From Flavisolibacter longurius (lineage in GTDB: Bacteria; Bacteroidota; Bacteroidia; Chitinophagales; Chitinophagaceae), in NCBI GenBank assembly GCA_013327885.1, contig JABUMY010000021.1, forward strand, positions 1 through 64,000: a stretch of DNA of 64,000 nucleotides, given 5' to 3'. Below the pieces are notes generated by a model. The model made no database searches, was not told where the DNA came from, and saw nothing but the letters and a program-made list of their open reading frames with translations. Below are positions 44,634 through 52,350 of this stretch, in pieces (position 1 is the stretch's first letter; the number at the start of each line of letters is the position of its first letter). A program made the position numbers and the translations under genes.

Positions 44634-44989
44634 AACTAAAAATTTAAGGTTGATAGTTCAAATTGATACGATCATTGCCGGCATCAAATCACGGTCTTCG
44701 TCATTTACTGTATGAAAAGAAAGTGCCTGATTTGACAAGGCGGAACAGGCTGTTTTTTAACCGGGAACAATGCAGTGTGTCAACACTTTTTGCGCAATCA
44801 TCGCTACAATACCACAACCACTTTCGTCAACAGTGGAAAATGCACATACTGTTGAGCAGTAAAAAAAAGATGTAGAAAAAAGATGTGTGCATAACAACCG
44901 GTGGTTTTTAAAATGTACCAGCAATAAAAAAACAGCGATCCGTGCTTCTCTGGTGAACTACCTGTAGGTTTGCAGTTTTAGCATTACCT
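44634..44989. other. Gene-free stretch between the KGG and SMR genes
   Basis: About 355 bp, A/T rich, with no gene I can support. It carries the promoters of the two divergent genes. The only clear element is the TAGGTTTG box at 44965. Confidence 0.6.
44965..44972 (+). promoter_or_regulatory. -7 promoter box of the SMR exporter gene
   Basis: TAGGTTTG, an exact match to the Bacteroidota TAnnTTTG consensus, 17 bp before the ATG. The -33 TTTG element is not evident at the expected spacing. Confidence 0.5.
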
Positions 44990-45316
44990 ATGGCCTGGAT
45001 CTTATTAATCATAGCCGGTTTTTTTGAGATCGGTTTTACCACCTGCCTGGCAAAGGCAAAAGAAAACAGTGGCACTACCTATGCCATGTGGCTGCTTGGT
45101 TTTTTTGTTTGTATGAGCATCAGCATGTACCTCCTGTACAGGGCAACGCTGGTTTTGCCTTTGGGCACAGCCTATGCCGTTTGGACCGGGATTGGGGCGG
45201 CAGGCACAGCCCTTATCGGCATCTTGTTTTTTAAAGAACCCCTTCATCTTTGGCGCATGTTTTTCCTGACCACGCTCATCCTCTCCATCATTGGCCTGAA
45301 ATACGTTTCAAAGTAA
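44990..45316 (+). CDS. SMR-family exporter (SugE/Gdx-like)
   Basis: 108 residues, four transmembrane helices. The essential proton/substrate Glu13 lies in IIAGFFEIGF. LPLGTAYAVWTGIGAAGTALIG is the family signature, favouring the SugE/guanidinium-exporter branch over EmrE. It works as a dual-topology dimer in the inner membrane. No partner SMR gene is adjacent, fitting a homodimer. No guanidine riboswitch was recognised upstream. Confidence 0.9.
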   Translation: MAWILLIIAGFFEIGFTTCLAKAKENSGTTYAMWLLGFFVCMSISMYLLYRATLVLPLGTAYAVWTGIGAAGTALIGILFFKEPLHLWRMFFLTTLILSIIGLKYVSK

Positions 45317-45337
45317 GGAAAGCATTGTTTTTTATTG

Positions 45338-45367
45338 CTGCCAAGCGCAGAGGCAGGTCTTTTTTTA
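45338..45367 (+). terminator. Weak terminator after the SMR gene
   Basis: CTGCC-AAGCGCAGA-GGCAG followed three bases later by a T-run (TCTTTTTTTATT). The short 5-bp stem makes this tentative. Confidence 0.4.
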
Positions 45368-45429
45368 TTAGAGCAAATGCAGCATGGGCATAGTTTATGT
45401 GACACATCTCTTACAAAAAAGTAAAGGAT

Positions 45430-46026
45430 ATGGATAACCTGAATCATTTAAGAGACCTGTTGGTGCACGATGTACACGACCTGTATTCTGCCGAAGAGCA
45501 AATCATAAAAGCATTGCCGGCTATGATCGCCAGTGCCAATAATCCGCAGTTAAAGCAATCGCTGGAGCAGCACCTGCGTGTTACCGAGCAACAGCGTGAC
45601 CGCCTTAACCAGGTAAGACAATTGCTCGGTGCCGACAATGATGAAAGCAACACGGGCACCGGTATTTTTGCCGGCCTGTTTGGCACCGGCATCAAGTGCA
45701 AGGCCATGGAAGGAATTATTGCGGAAGGACAGGAAGTGATGGCCGCTGATATGGACCCGGCTGTAAAAGATGCCGCTATTATTTGCGCTGCGCAGAAAGT
45801 GGAGCATTACGAGATCTGTGGTTATGGAACCGCCAAGGCTTACGCCGAGGAACTGGGCCTGATAGACGTTGCGCAATTGCTGCAGCAAACCCTGATGGAA
45901 GAATACGACGCCGACGACAAGCTGACATCGCTGGCCATCGGCAGTATCAACCGCAAGGCCGAAAGAGGATCGGGTGTGGCATCGGGCACAACCTCCATGG
46001 GAACAACCCAGGGCCGCAGCCTGTAA
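45430..46026 (+). CDS. DUF892 ferritin-like stress protein (YciE/YciF family)
   Basis: 198 residues forming a four-helix ferritin-like bundle. Metal-ligand-type motifs: DLYSAEEQIIKALPAMI (E-x-x-x region of helix 1), EQHLRVTEQQRDRL, QKVEHYEICGYGTAKAYAEE (the E-x-x-H pair), TLMEEYDADDKLTSLA. A low-complexity Ser/Gly/Thr tail follows the bundle. A paralogue is encoded at 49542-50060. The family is induced by osmotic or oxidative stress in other bacteria. Confidence 0.92.
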   Translation: MDNLNHLRDLLVHDVHDLYSAEEQIIKALPAMIASANNPQLKQSLEQHLRVTEQQRDRLNQVRQLLGADNDESNTGTGIFAGLFGTGIKCKAMEGIIAEGQEVMAADMDPAVKDAAIICAAQKVEHYEICGYGTAKAYAEELGLIDVAQLLQQTLMEEYDADDKLTSLAIGSINRKAERGSGVASGTTSMGTTQGRSL

Positions 46027-46048
46027 AGGCAACAAAAACAAAGAATGC

Positions 46049-46077
46049 AATCCATCCCTTTTGGGGTGGATTTTTTT
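46049..46077 (+). terminator. Terminator after the first DUF892 gene
   Basis: AATCCATCCC-TTTT-GGGGTGGATT followed by TTTTT; begins 22 bp after the stop. Confidence 0.92.
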
Positions 46078-46158
46078 GTGGGAAGAAAGCAGGAGCGGTG
46101 GTTGTACCGGCTTGGTTTATTTCACGACAACAACTGAAAAAATTTCAGAAATTGAACC

Positions 46159-47205
46159 ATGAACAGGGCGGAAAAACAATACCACCGGCTACGGGTGAAG
46201 GCGATAAACGAAGAAACGAAAGGCTTTAAAACAATCGTATTTGAAGAAGGACACAACATTGCTTACAAGGCCGGGCAGTACCTGACACTGGTGCGTTTTG
46301 ACGGGGAAGAAGAATTGCGCCGGTCGTATTCCATTACCTCGTCGCCGGTTTTAGCCGAGCCGCTTTCCATTGGTGTAAAGCGGGTGGAGAATGGTGCTTT
46401 CTCGCGGCAGCTTATCGACCGTACCCAACCTGGTGATGAACTGTTGTCATCGGGCAGCGGCGGCTTTTTTGTTTTGCCCGATGATGCAGATTCGTACAGC
46501 CTGTTTTTCTTTTTTGCTGCGGGAAGCGGCATCACACCCGTGCTTTCGCTCATTAAAACCGCGCTGCATACAATTGATCATTGCCGGGTTGTGCTGGTCT
46601 ACAGCAATGCATCGGTAGAAAAGGCAGTTTACCTGCAGGAATTGTTGTTGCTGCAACAACAGTTTGCTGATCGGTTTACGCTAGAAACACTGTTCAGTAA
46701 TGCAGCCGATCTTTCCCGTGCCCGGCTCCACCGCGACCTTTTGCTTTTCTTTCGCCTGCAATATGCGGGAGCAGAAGAAGCCAGCACCTTGTATTATGTC
46801 TGCGGGCCCGAAAGTTACATGCGCCTGTGCACTTACACGCTGCAGGAAGCAGGTGTGGATCCTGCCCGCATCCGCAAGGAGAATTTTTACTTCAGCAACG
46901 TGCAAAAGCGGGATGCGTCTCCGCCTGATAAAACAGATCATACAGCACTCATCCGCCTGGGCAACGATGAATACACCATCCCGGTAACCTATCCCGACTC
47001 TATTTTAAAAGCAGCAAAAAAACAGGGGCTTGTATTACCGTATAGTTGCGAGGCCGGTCGGTGCGGCAACTGCGTGGCAAAATGCGTGGGTGGCACCGTC
47101 TGGCATTCGTACAACGAAGTGCTGACCGACAAAGAACTGGGGCAGGGATTGATCCTGACCTGTGTTGGCCACCCGGTAAATGGTGATGTAACCCTGCAAC
47201 TTTGA
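46159..47205 (+). CDS. Ferredoxin-type flavin reductase (FAD + NAD(P)H + 2Fe-2S)
   Basis: 348 residues in three domains. FAD-binding: RRSYSITSSPVLAEP around residue 55. NAD(P)-binding: AAGSGITPVLSLIK near 120 and YVCGPESYM near 215. A plant-type 2Fe-2S ferredoxin domain at the end has ligands C297, C302, C305 and C335 (YSCEAGRCGNC ... LTC). This is the layout of PaaE/HmpX-like electron-transfer subunits for oxygenases. No oxygenase component is adjacent, so its electron acceptor is unknown. The stop codon is followed immediately by a word repeat. Confidence 0.92.
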   Translation: MNRAEKQYHRLRVKAINEETKGFKTIVFEEGHNIAYKAGQYLTLVRFDGEEELRRSYSITSSPVLAEPLSIGVKRVENGAFSRQLIDRTQPGDELLSSGSGGFFVLPDDADSYSLFFFFAAGSGITPVLSLIKTALHTIDHCRVVLVYSNASVEKAVYLQELLLLQQQFADRFTLETLFSNAADLSRARLHRDLLLFFRLQYAGAEEASTLYYVCGPESYMRLCTYTLQEAGVDPARIRKENFYFSNVQKRDASPPDKTDHTALIRLGNDEYTIPVTYPDSILKAAKKQGLVLPYSCEAGRCGNCVAKCVGGTVWHSYNEVLTDKELGQGLILTCVGHPVNGDVTLQL

Positions 47206-47247
47206 GGTGGTGAATGGCGAGTAGTAAGTAGCCAGTAGCTAGTAGTT
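47206..47247. repeat. AGTAGC word repeat at the reductase stop codon
   Basis: Imperfect repeats of an AGTAGTAAGTAGCCAGTAGC-like unit preceded by GGTGGTGAATGGCG, beginning directly after the reductase stop codon. Confidence 0.72.
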
Positions 47248-47287
47248 TGCAGCAAGTGGTACGCAGCTCCGTGCATACTTACTGTCC

Positions 47288-47322
47288 AATAATCAATAAT
47301 CGATATCCTAATATCCTATTTC
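47288..47322. repeat. ATATCC-type repeat at the end of the DUF421 gene
   Basis: AATAATCAATAATCGATATC followed by CTAATATCCTATTTCC, ending 7 bp from the 3' end of the minus-strand DUF421 gene. Same family and placement as 16871-16902. Confidence 0.72.
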
Positions 47323-47328
47323 CCCCTC

Positions 47329-48033
47329 TCACGACAGCCGTTTCTCATTCAGCGCAGGCACCCATTTTTTATGCTGGCAGGTAGGACAAACCTGGGCCGG
47401 TGCAGGATCAAGGTTTGTTGTGTAACCACAGGTGTCGCAGGAATACTGGCCGCTATCGGTGATGGTTACGTGTTTTTTCCGGTTGGCTTCGGGGATGATG
47501 GGTAATCCATATTTCACATCGTCGTCGGCAAAGTAAAAAATACTCACTTCGCCATTGGTTTCCAAAATAGCTAGCCTCACCTGCCCCAGGTGCGAAACGG
47601 CATTGAGCCGGAGCTGGGCATAAAACTCATCCCGTGCAATGGACTCTTTGTTGAAGTTTTTTATCTGCAGGCAGCCGTCTTTTAAGATGGTCACGGGATC
47701 TCCTTCCATAAATTCTTCGAAATGCATGCTGCGCTGAATGAAATAGGTGATCAGCCGGTACAAGCCCAAAACAATGGTGAACACAATAAAGCCGGGAAGC
47801 AAGCCTACGTCTTTATAAAACATCGGGTCGCCGGCAGCAGAGCCCAGCCCGATGATCACGCCGAGCTCAAATACTGATAGTTGCTTAATGCCCCTTTTGC
47901 CCAATAGCCGCAGGCCGAACATGATCACCAGGAACATGATAAATGTGCGCAGCATCGTTTCCGGGAGAAAGCTCCATTCTTCGCTGCCCAGGAGCAGGTC
48001 CTTCCATTCGATCTTTAAAAGCGAAACAGGCAT
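47329..48033 (-). CDS. DUF421 membrane protein with C-terminal zinc-ribbon/rubredoxin-like domain
   Basis: 234 residues. Three N-terminal transmembrane helices (TFIMFLVIMFGLRLLGKRG, LSVFELGVIIGLGSAAGDPM, LLPGFIVFTIVLGLYRLI) lead into the DUF421 (YetF/YcaP-like) cytoplasmic domain with HFEEFMEGDPVTILKDG and ARDEFYAQLRL. After residue ~200 there is an unusual C-x2-C ... C-x2-C segment (YSCDTCGYTT ... QVCPTCQHKKW) resembling a zinc ribbon or rubredoxin knuckle pair. YetF-type proteins are linked to envelope stress. The added metal site is the odd part. Confidence 0.88.
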   Translation of the reverse strand: MPVSLLKIEWKDLLLGSEEWSFLPETMLRTFIMFLVIMFGLRLLGKRGIKQLSVFELGVIIGLGSAAGDPMFYKDVGLLPGFIVFTIVLGLYRLITYFIQRSMHFEEFMEGDPVTILKDGCLQIKNFNKESIARDEFYAQLRLNAVSHLGQVRLAILETNGEVSIFYFADDDVKYGLPIIPEANRKKHVTITDSGQYSCDTCGYTTNLDPAPAQVCPTCQHKKWVPALNEKRLS

Positions 48034-48276
48034 ATCGTTAGCGGTTATTTATTTGTTGACTACGCATCAGTGCGTTCAAAAACTGCGCCCTGCTCAGCTT
48101 ACTCTTTGATGGGATAGTTTCCACCTGCTGATAGCGATCGTTCTAAAACGCAAGCGGGGAGCGGCTTTATGGCTGTGCTTGACGGTGTGGTATTGTAATT
48201 GCAGCTTCACAACTTCATTCCTCCCCACTGAAAACGCAGTGCAGATTCTTTTATCATTTCAACAAATAAATACAGT

Positions 48277-49443
48277 ATGAAGGCAGCGGTTTTTCACAAG
48301 ATTGGTGACATCAGTGTAGACAACGTAGCAGACCCCAAAATTGAGAAAGAAGATGATATCATTCTCAAGGTAACTTCCACAGCTATCTGTGGCTCCGATC
48401 TGCACATTTATGACGGTTTTGTTCCCCAGCTTCGCGACATGGTGCTTGGGCATGAGTTCATGGGTATTGTAGAAGAAGTAGGTGCCGGCGTTACCAGGGT
48501 GAAAAAGGGCGACCGTGTGGTAGTGCCTTTTACCATCGCCTGCGGGCAATGCTTTTTCTGCCAGCAGGGATTTCATCCCAGTTGCGAGCATACAAACCCC
48601 GAGCATTACGGACCCGAAGGTGACCTGTTAAAAGGCAAGGGCGGCGGCATGTTTGGCTATACCGACCTCTATGGTGGATACAACGGCGGGCAGGCCGAAT
48701 ATGTAAGGGTTCCTAACGCCAACGCAGGACCGAAAATTATTCCCGATGGCCTGGATGATGATCAGGTTCTTTTTCTTACCGATATTTTTCCCACCGGCTG
48801 GAGTGCCGTTAAATGGGGCAAGGTAAAACCAGGTGATACCGTGGTGATCTTTGGCAGTGGGCCGGTTGGCCTGATGGCGCAGAAAGCCGCCTGGATCAAT
48901 GGTGCCAAGTTGGTGATTGCCGTGGATCCGCTGGAATACCGCCTGGAAAAAGCAAGAACGGTAAACAAGGTAGAAACCATCAATGCCAATGACGATGACC
49001 TGCGGGAAAAGATCTACTCGATGACCAACGGTCGCGGTGCCGATGTGGCCATTGACGCCGTTGGCATGGAAGCCAGTCGCAGTTTCCTGGAAAAGGCCAA
49101 GGCCGTGATCAATGCCGAAAAAGGAACAGCCAAAGTAATTGAGCTGTGTACGGAAGCCGTGCGCCGCAATGGTGTTGTTTCCGTTGTGGGTGTGTATGCC
49201 AGCCCTTACGACAACTTCCCCATTCACCGCATTTTCGACAAAGGCCTTATCATGCAATTTGGCCAGGCGCAAACGCATACTTATATCGACCAGTGTTTTG
49301 AGCTGGTGCAAAGCGGGAAAGTTGTGCTCGATGATATCATCACCCACCGCCTGCCCTTGTCAAAAGCGTCGGAAGCCTACGATATGTTCAAGCAAAAAAC
49401 AGACGATTGCGTAAAGGTGGTTTTAAAGCCGGGAATGGATTGA
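48277..49443 (+). CDS. Zinc-dependent alcohol dehydrogenase (formaldehyde-dehydrogenase-like)
   Basis: 388 residues, medium-chain dehydrogenase. Catalytic zinc site: AICGSDLHIYDGF and LGHEFMGIVEEVGAG. Structural zinc site: ACGQCFFCQQGFHPSC. Rossmann fold: VVIFGSGPVGLMAQKAAW with acidic VIAVDPLEYRLEKA, suggesting NAD preference. The long insertion after the structural zinc (NPEHYGPEGDLLKGKGGG) matches the glutathione-independent formaldehyde dehydrogenase branch. Located among stress genes; probably aldehyde or alcohol detoxification. Confidence 0.92.
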   Translation: MKAAVFHKIGDISVDNVADPKIEKEDDIILKVTSTAICGSDLHIYDGFVPQLRDMVLGHEFMGIVEEVGAGVTRVKKGDRVVVPFTIACGQCFFCQQGFHPSCEHTNPEHYGPEGDLLKGKGGGMFGYTDLYGGYNGGQAEYVRVPNANAGPKIIPDGLDDDQVLFLTDIFPTGWSAVKWGKVKPGDTVVIFGSGPVGLMAQKAAWINGAKLVIAVDPLEYRLEKARTVNKVETINANDDDLREKIYSMTNGRGADVAIDAVGMEASRSFLEKAKAVINAEKGTAKVIELCTEAVRRNGVVSVVGVYASPYDNFPIHRIFDKGLIMQFGQAQTHTYIDQCFELVQSGKVVLDDIITHRLPLSKASEAYDMFKQKTDDCVKVVLKPGMD

Positions 49444-49457
49444 TAAGAAACGGGAGA

Positions 49458-49510
49458 GGAAGGCAGGAAACAAGGAGTAAAAATGTCGGTTGTTTCCCGC
49501 TTCCTTTTTG
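49458..49510 (+). terminator. Terminator after the alcohol dehydrogenase gene
   Basis: GGAAGGCAGGAAACA pairs imperfectly with TGTTTCCCGCTTCC, followed by TTTTTGG. The loop is 18 bases, longer than usual. Confidence 0.65.
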
Positions 49511-49541
49511 GCAAACAGACGTGTAAAACAAAAAGAATTTT

Positions 49542-50060
49542 ATGGGAGAACATACTAGCAACGCACAAACATTTGAGCGGGACCTGCAGGACCTGTGGAG
49601 TGCCGAACAGCAACTTACCAAGGCCATGCCTTTGTTGATGGACAAAGCCGTCAATTTGGGGCTGAAAAAAAGCCTGGCGCATCACCTGGCCGAAACGCAC
49701 CAGCACAAAGTGGCCATTGAAGCCATTTGCAAGCAACTGGGCTTTGCCCACGAAGGCGAAGAGAATGCGGAGATCAGGGCGCTGGTGGAAGAGGGAGAAA
49801 GAACGGTGAGCACACAGGTTTCGGATGGCAAGGCAGATGCAGCTATTATTGCCGGTGCCATTAAAATTGAGCATTACGAAATTGCCCGGTACGAAGAAGT
49901 GGCTAACGCTGCGGAGGCTCTCGGTTTTGAAGGCATCGCAGCCCGTTTGCGCCTGACATTGGAAGAGGAGCGGCAGGCAGACGCCAAGCTAAATTTCCTC
50001 GACAAGTTCTTTGTGCAGGAAAGCTCGCTTTTGGGCGGTACCAACCTTGCCCTGAAGTAG
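49542..50060 (+). CDS. DUF892 ferritin-like stress protein, second paralogue
   Basis: 172 residues. Same helical bundle as the protein at 45430: DLWSAEQQLTKAMPLLM, HHLAETHQHKVAIEAI, IKIEHYEIARYEEVANAAEA, RLTLEEERQADAKLNFL. It lacks the Ser/Gly-rich tail of the first copy. It is followed 74 bp later by an SDR gene on the same strand and probably shares its transcript. Confidence 0.92.
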   Translation: MGEHTSNAQTFERDLQDLWSAEQQLTKAMPLLMDKAVNLGLKKSLAHHLAETHQHKVAIEAICKQLGFAHEGEENAEIRALVEEGERTVSTQVSDGKADAAIIAGAIKIEHYEIARYEEVANAAEALGFEGIAARLRLTLEEERQADAKLNFLDKFFVQESSLLGGTNLALK

Positions 50061-50134
50061 GCCAATGGCAAAGAACAAAAGCCAATTGGCAAGCAGAGAA
50101 ATAAGATTGAACAGCGATCTAAAAACAAAAAAAT

Positions 50135-50941
50135 ATGGCAGCTACAACAAACAACCGGTATGCGCTTATCACCGGCGGAACACAGGGCATTGGCTATGAA
50201 CTGGCAAAGCTATTTGCCGGCGACGGCTACAACCTTATTTTGGTTGCCCGCACAGAAGAGGACCTGCAGCAACGCAGGCAGGAGTTTTCGCAGCAGTATG
50301 GCATAGAGGTAGTAACCCTTGCCAAAGACCTGTTTCAACCCAATGCCCCGTTTGAAGTGTACAATGATGTGCAAAGCAAAAACCTGGTGGTGGATGTGTT
50401 GGTGAATGATGCCGGGCAGGGCCAGTTTGGTCTTTTTGTGGAGCAGGATATCCAGCGCCTGCAGGAGATCATTCAGCTTAACATCAATGCGCTGACGGTG
50501 CTCACGCATTTATTTCTAAAAGACATGGTGGCCCGCAACGAAGGCAAGATCCTGCAATTGGCATCCATTGCCTCGCAGTTGCCCGGTCCCTGGCAAGCGG
50601 TGTACCATGCCACCAAGGCCTATGTGCTTTCGTTTACCGAAGCCCTGGTGAGTGAGTTGAAAGATTCGGCGGTAACACTGACAGCACTCCAGCCCGGCGC
50701 TACCGATACCGACTTTTTCAACAAAGCAGAGATGCAGGAATCTAAGATTTTGGATACCAAACTGTCGGACCCGGCAAAGGTGGCAAAAGACGGTTACGAA
50801 GCCCTGATGAGCGGTGACGATAAGATCGTTTCGGGCTTTAAGAACAAAGCCATGGTAGGCATGAGCAACGTGATGCCCGAATCGATGGTGGCTGACCAGA
50901 TGAACAAAATGCAGCAGCCGAGAGAGGAGGGAAAGAAGTAG
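50135..50941 (+). CDS. SDR-family NAD(P)-dependent oxidoreductase
   Basis: 268 residues, classical short-chain dehydrogenase. Cofactor motif ALITGGTQGIGYELAKLF; NDAGQGQFG; catalytic Ser-Tyr-Lys in LASIASQLPGPWQAVYHATK (Y-x3-K); PGATDTDF after it. ARTEEDL at the end of beta-2 suggests NADP. Many SDRs of this DltE/YqjQ-like branch accompany stress genes. The stop codon TAG is part of a GTAGGCA word repeat. Confidence 0.92.
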   Translation: MAATTNNRYALITGGTQGIGYELAKLFAGDGYNLILVARTEEDLQQRRQEFSQQYGIEVVTLAKDLFQPNAPFEVYNDVQSKNLVVDVLVNDAGQGQFGLFVEQDIQRLQEIIQLNINALTVLTHLFLKDMVARNEGKILQLASIASQLPGPWQAVYHATKAYVLSFTEALVSELKDSAVTLTALQPGATDTDFFNKAEMQESKILDTKLSDPAKVAKDGYEALMSGDDKIVSGFKNKAMVGMSNVMPESMVADQMNKMQQPREEGKK

Positions 50942-50970
50942 GCAGTAAGCAGTAGGCAGTAGGTAGTAGC
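50938..50970. repeat. AGTAGGC word repeat incorporating the SDR stop codon
   Basis: GTAGGCAGTAAGCAGTAGGC followed by AGTAGGTAGTAGC: about five imperfect copies of a 7-bp unit. The first TAG is the stop codon of the SDR gene. Confidence 0.8.
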
Positions 50971-50987
50971 AATCGAATGATACTCGT

Positions 50988-51011
50988 AGGGACATGCTCC
51001 TGGCATGTCCT
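50988..51011. repeat. GGGACATGC palindrome
   Basis: AGGGACATGC-TCCTG-GCATGTCCT, a perfect 8-bp stem, 17 bp after the AGTAGGC repeat. No T-run follows, so it is not a typical terminator. Confidence 0.6.
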
Positions 51012-51033
51012 GAAAAACACATCATACCGGCAT

Positions 51034-51066
51034 AAAAAAAGAGTCTCCAACCGGAGACTCTTTTTG
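51034..51066. terminator. Bidirectional terminator between SDR and DUF2911 genes
   Basis: AAAAAAAGAGTCTCC-AACC-GGAGACTCTTTTTG, an 8-bp stem with A- and T-runs, between convergent genes. Confidence 0.93.
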
Positions 51067-51078
51067 TCATAAAATTTT

Positions 51079-51591
51079 TTACTTGATGGAAACCGGTACC
51101 TGTAGTTTATCCCACTTCAGCACAAAACCGTTGCCGTTCACATCATACACCAGTCGTTCGCTCATGGCAGCAGCGGCGGTGGGTTTTACGGTTACTGCAA
51201 GCACGTCCTTCGATGCATCATGCTGCGTGCCCCACTGGCCTGTTTGCGAATTGAACATGATCTTCCACTCGTTTTCGCCCGGAAGGGCAAACAGGCTGTA
51301 TTTGCCGGCAGGCAACTTTTTGCCTTCTACCATAATGTCTTTCGACGTTTCAAATGTTGTAGCTGCGTTGGCACCGGCACGCCATACTTTGCCGTAAGGC
51401 ACCAGTTCGCCCCAGATGGTGCGCCCTTTTACGGAAGGGCTGCTGTAGTTGATGCTGATGTCGGCACTGCCGATCTTACCGGTGGCGGTAGCTGCCGGTG
51501 AAGCCTGGTTGCCTTGTGCGCAAGCGGTAAAGCTCATGAGAAAAACGGCCAGCAAAAAAGATAAGCTGACCCCAATGTGTTTTTTGTTCAT
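51079..51591 (-). CDS. DUF2911 lipoprotein
   Basis: 170 residues. Signal peptide with a lipobox-like SFTAC, Cys24 as candidate lipidation site. The DUF2911 domain shows INYSSPSVKGRTIWGELVPY, GKVWRAGANAATTFET and LPAGKYSLFALPGENEWKI. It forms a compact beta-sandwich. Function unknown. The family is widespread in Bacteroidota. Confidence 0.9.
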   Translation of the reverse strand: MNKKHIGVSLSFLLAVFLMSFTACAQGNQASPAATATGKIGSADISINYSSPSVKGRTIWGELVPYGKVWRAGANAATTFETSKDIMVEGKKLPAGKYSLFALPGENEWKIMFNSQTGQWGTQHDASKDVLAVTVKPTAAAAMSERLVYDVNGNGFVLKWDKLQVPVSIK

Positions 51592-51685
51592 ATGATTATT
51601 GTTTTCGGTGTTTTAAAGATAATGATCTTTTGCCGCAACGCATCGTTGGATTGATAAGCGGAGGCACACCGTAAGAAGAGTGAAC

Positions 51686-52012
51686 TTATAGGTGCAGGTA
51701 TTTGCGGATCAGGTCGTCTACCTTATCGGTAGGGCCGTTTCCGTTGTTGTCGTAGGGCAGGAGGATCAGGTGCGAAACATCGTTCCGCGATTGGAAATGC
51801 ACCACTTCCCGGGTAGGGTCGTCAGTATTGTAAATGCTGTTAACCCTGTGCTCCCAACCATAGGTTGTACGCAGGCTGTTGCTCAGGAGGGCAATGGCTT
51901 TTCCCGGTGGTGCCGAGCTGCCGTTTTTAACCGCGTAGATCCTACCCGAATAGGGTTGTCCACTTTGTCCTGTCAGTTGAATGGCTTCGCCAGCGTCCCT
52001 GCTTTCTGTCAT
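51686..52012 (-). CDS. Hypothetical protein, 108 residues
   Basis: A soluble protein with a Gly/Ser-rich N-terminus, a YSGRIYAVKNGSSAPPGKAI beta-strand-like segment, a central YGWEHRVNSIYNTDDPTREV and DVSHLILLPYDNNGN. No signal peptide or membrane segment. I do not recognise a family. Codon use looks like the neighbours and the frame is uninterrupted, so it is likely real. Confidence 0.65.
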   Translation of the reverse strand: MTESRDAGEAIQLTGQSGQPYSGRIYAVKNGSSAPPGKAIALLSNSLRTTYGWEHRVNSIYNTDDPTREVVHFQSRNDVSHLILLPYDNNGNGPTDKVDDLIRKYLHL

Positions 52013-52069
52013 ATAAAAATTTTTACGGGTGAAGGTGAGGGTAAGGACAAAGTAGTTCTGTTCCTGCTA

Positions 52070-52222
52070 TCAATAACTTGTGGACAGGCTGTTGATCAGA
52101 ATGTAGAGTGTTGTTCCCACAAAGGTCAGCATCAATACCATGATTAGTAAAGCCGGTACGGGTTTAAACTGCTGATTCGACTCTTGCTGCACAATTCCTA
52201 TCTTCTTCAAATACTTGATCAT
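52070..52222 (-). CDS. Small single-pass membrane protein
   Basis: 50 residues from ATG 52222 (MIKYLKKIGIVQQESNQQFK) with one transmembrane helix (PALLIMVLMLTFVGTTLYIL). The frame stays open to 52306. It lies upstream of the 108-residue hypothetical gene on the same strand with a 57-bp gap. No known family recognised. Confidence 0.6.
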   Translation of the reverse strand: MIKYLKKIGIVQQESNQQFKPVPALLIMVLMLTFVGTTLYILINSLSTSY

Positions 52223-52284
52223 ACTCTTGGTTTTCCCTATAAGTTGCAATATCGTGCCACAAATAGAAGAGCTTTTTTCCCCCA

Positions 52285-52331
52285 ATAAAAAAACCGGTAA
52301 AGCCAAACCATACAGGTTGTCTTTACCGGTT
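52285..52331 (-). terminator. Terminator of the RhlE-type helicase gene
   Basis: On the minus strand AACCGGTAAAG pairs with CTTTACCGGTT across an 18-base loop, followed by a run of seven T. It begins 20 bp past the helicase stop. Confidence 0.88.
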
Positions 52332-52350
52332 AAAGTATAAAGCGGTTTGC

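Noticed and set aside
44634-44989. Guanidine riboswitch upstream of the SMR exporter
   Set aside because: I could not identify the conserved stems of any guanidine riboswitch class; only a -7 promoter box is visible.
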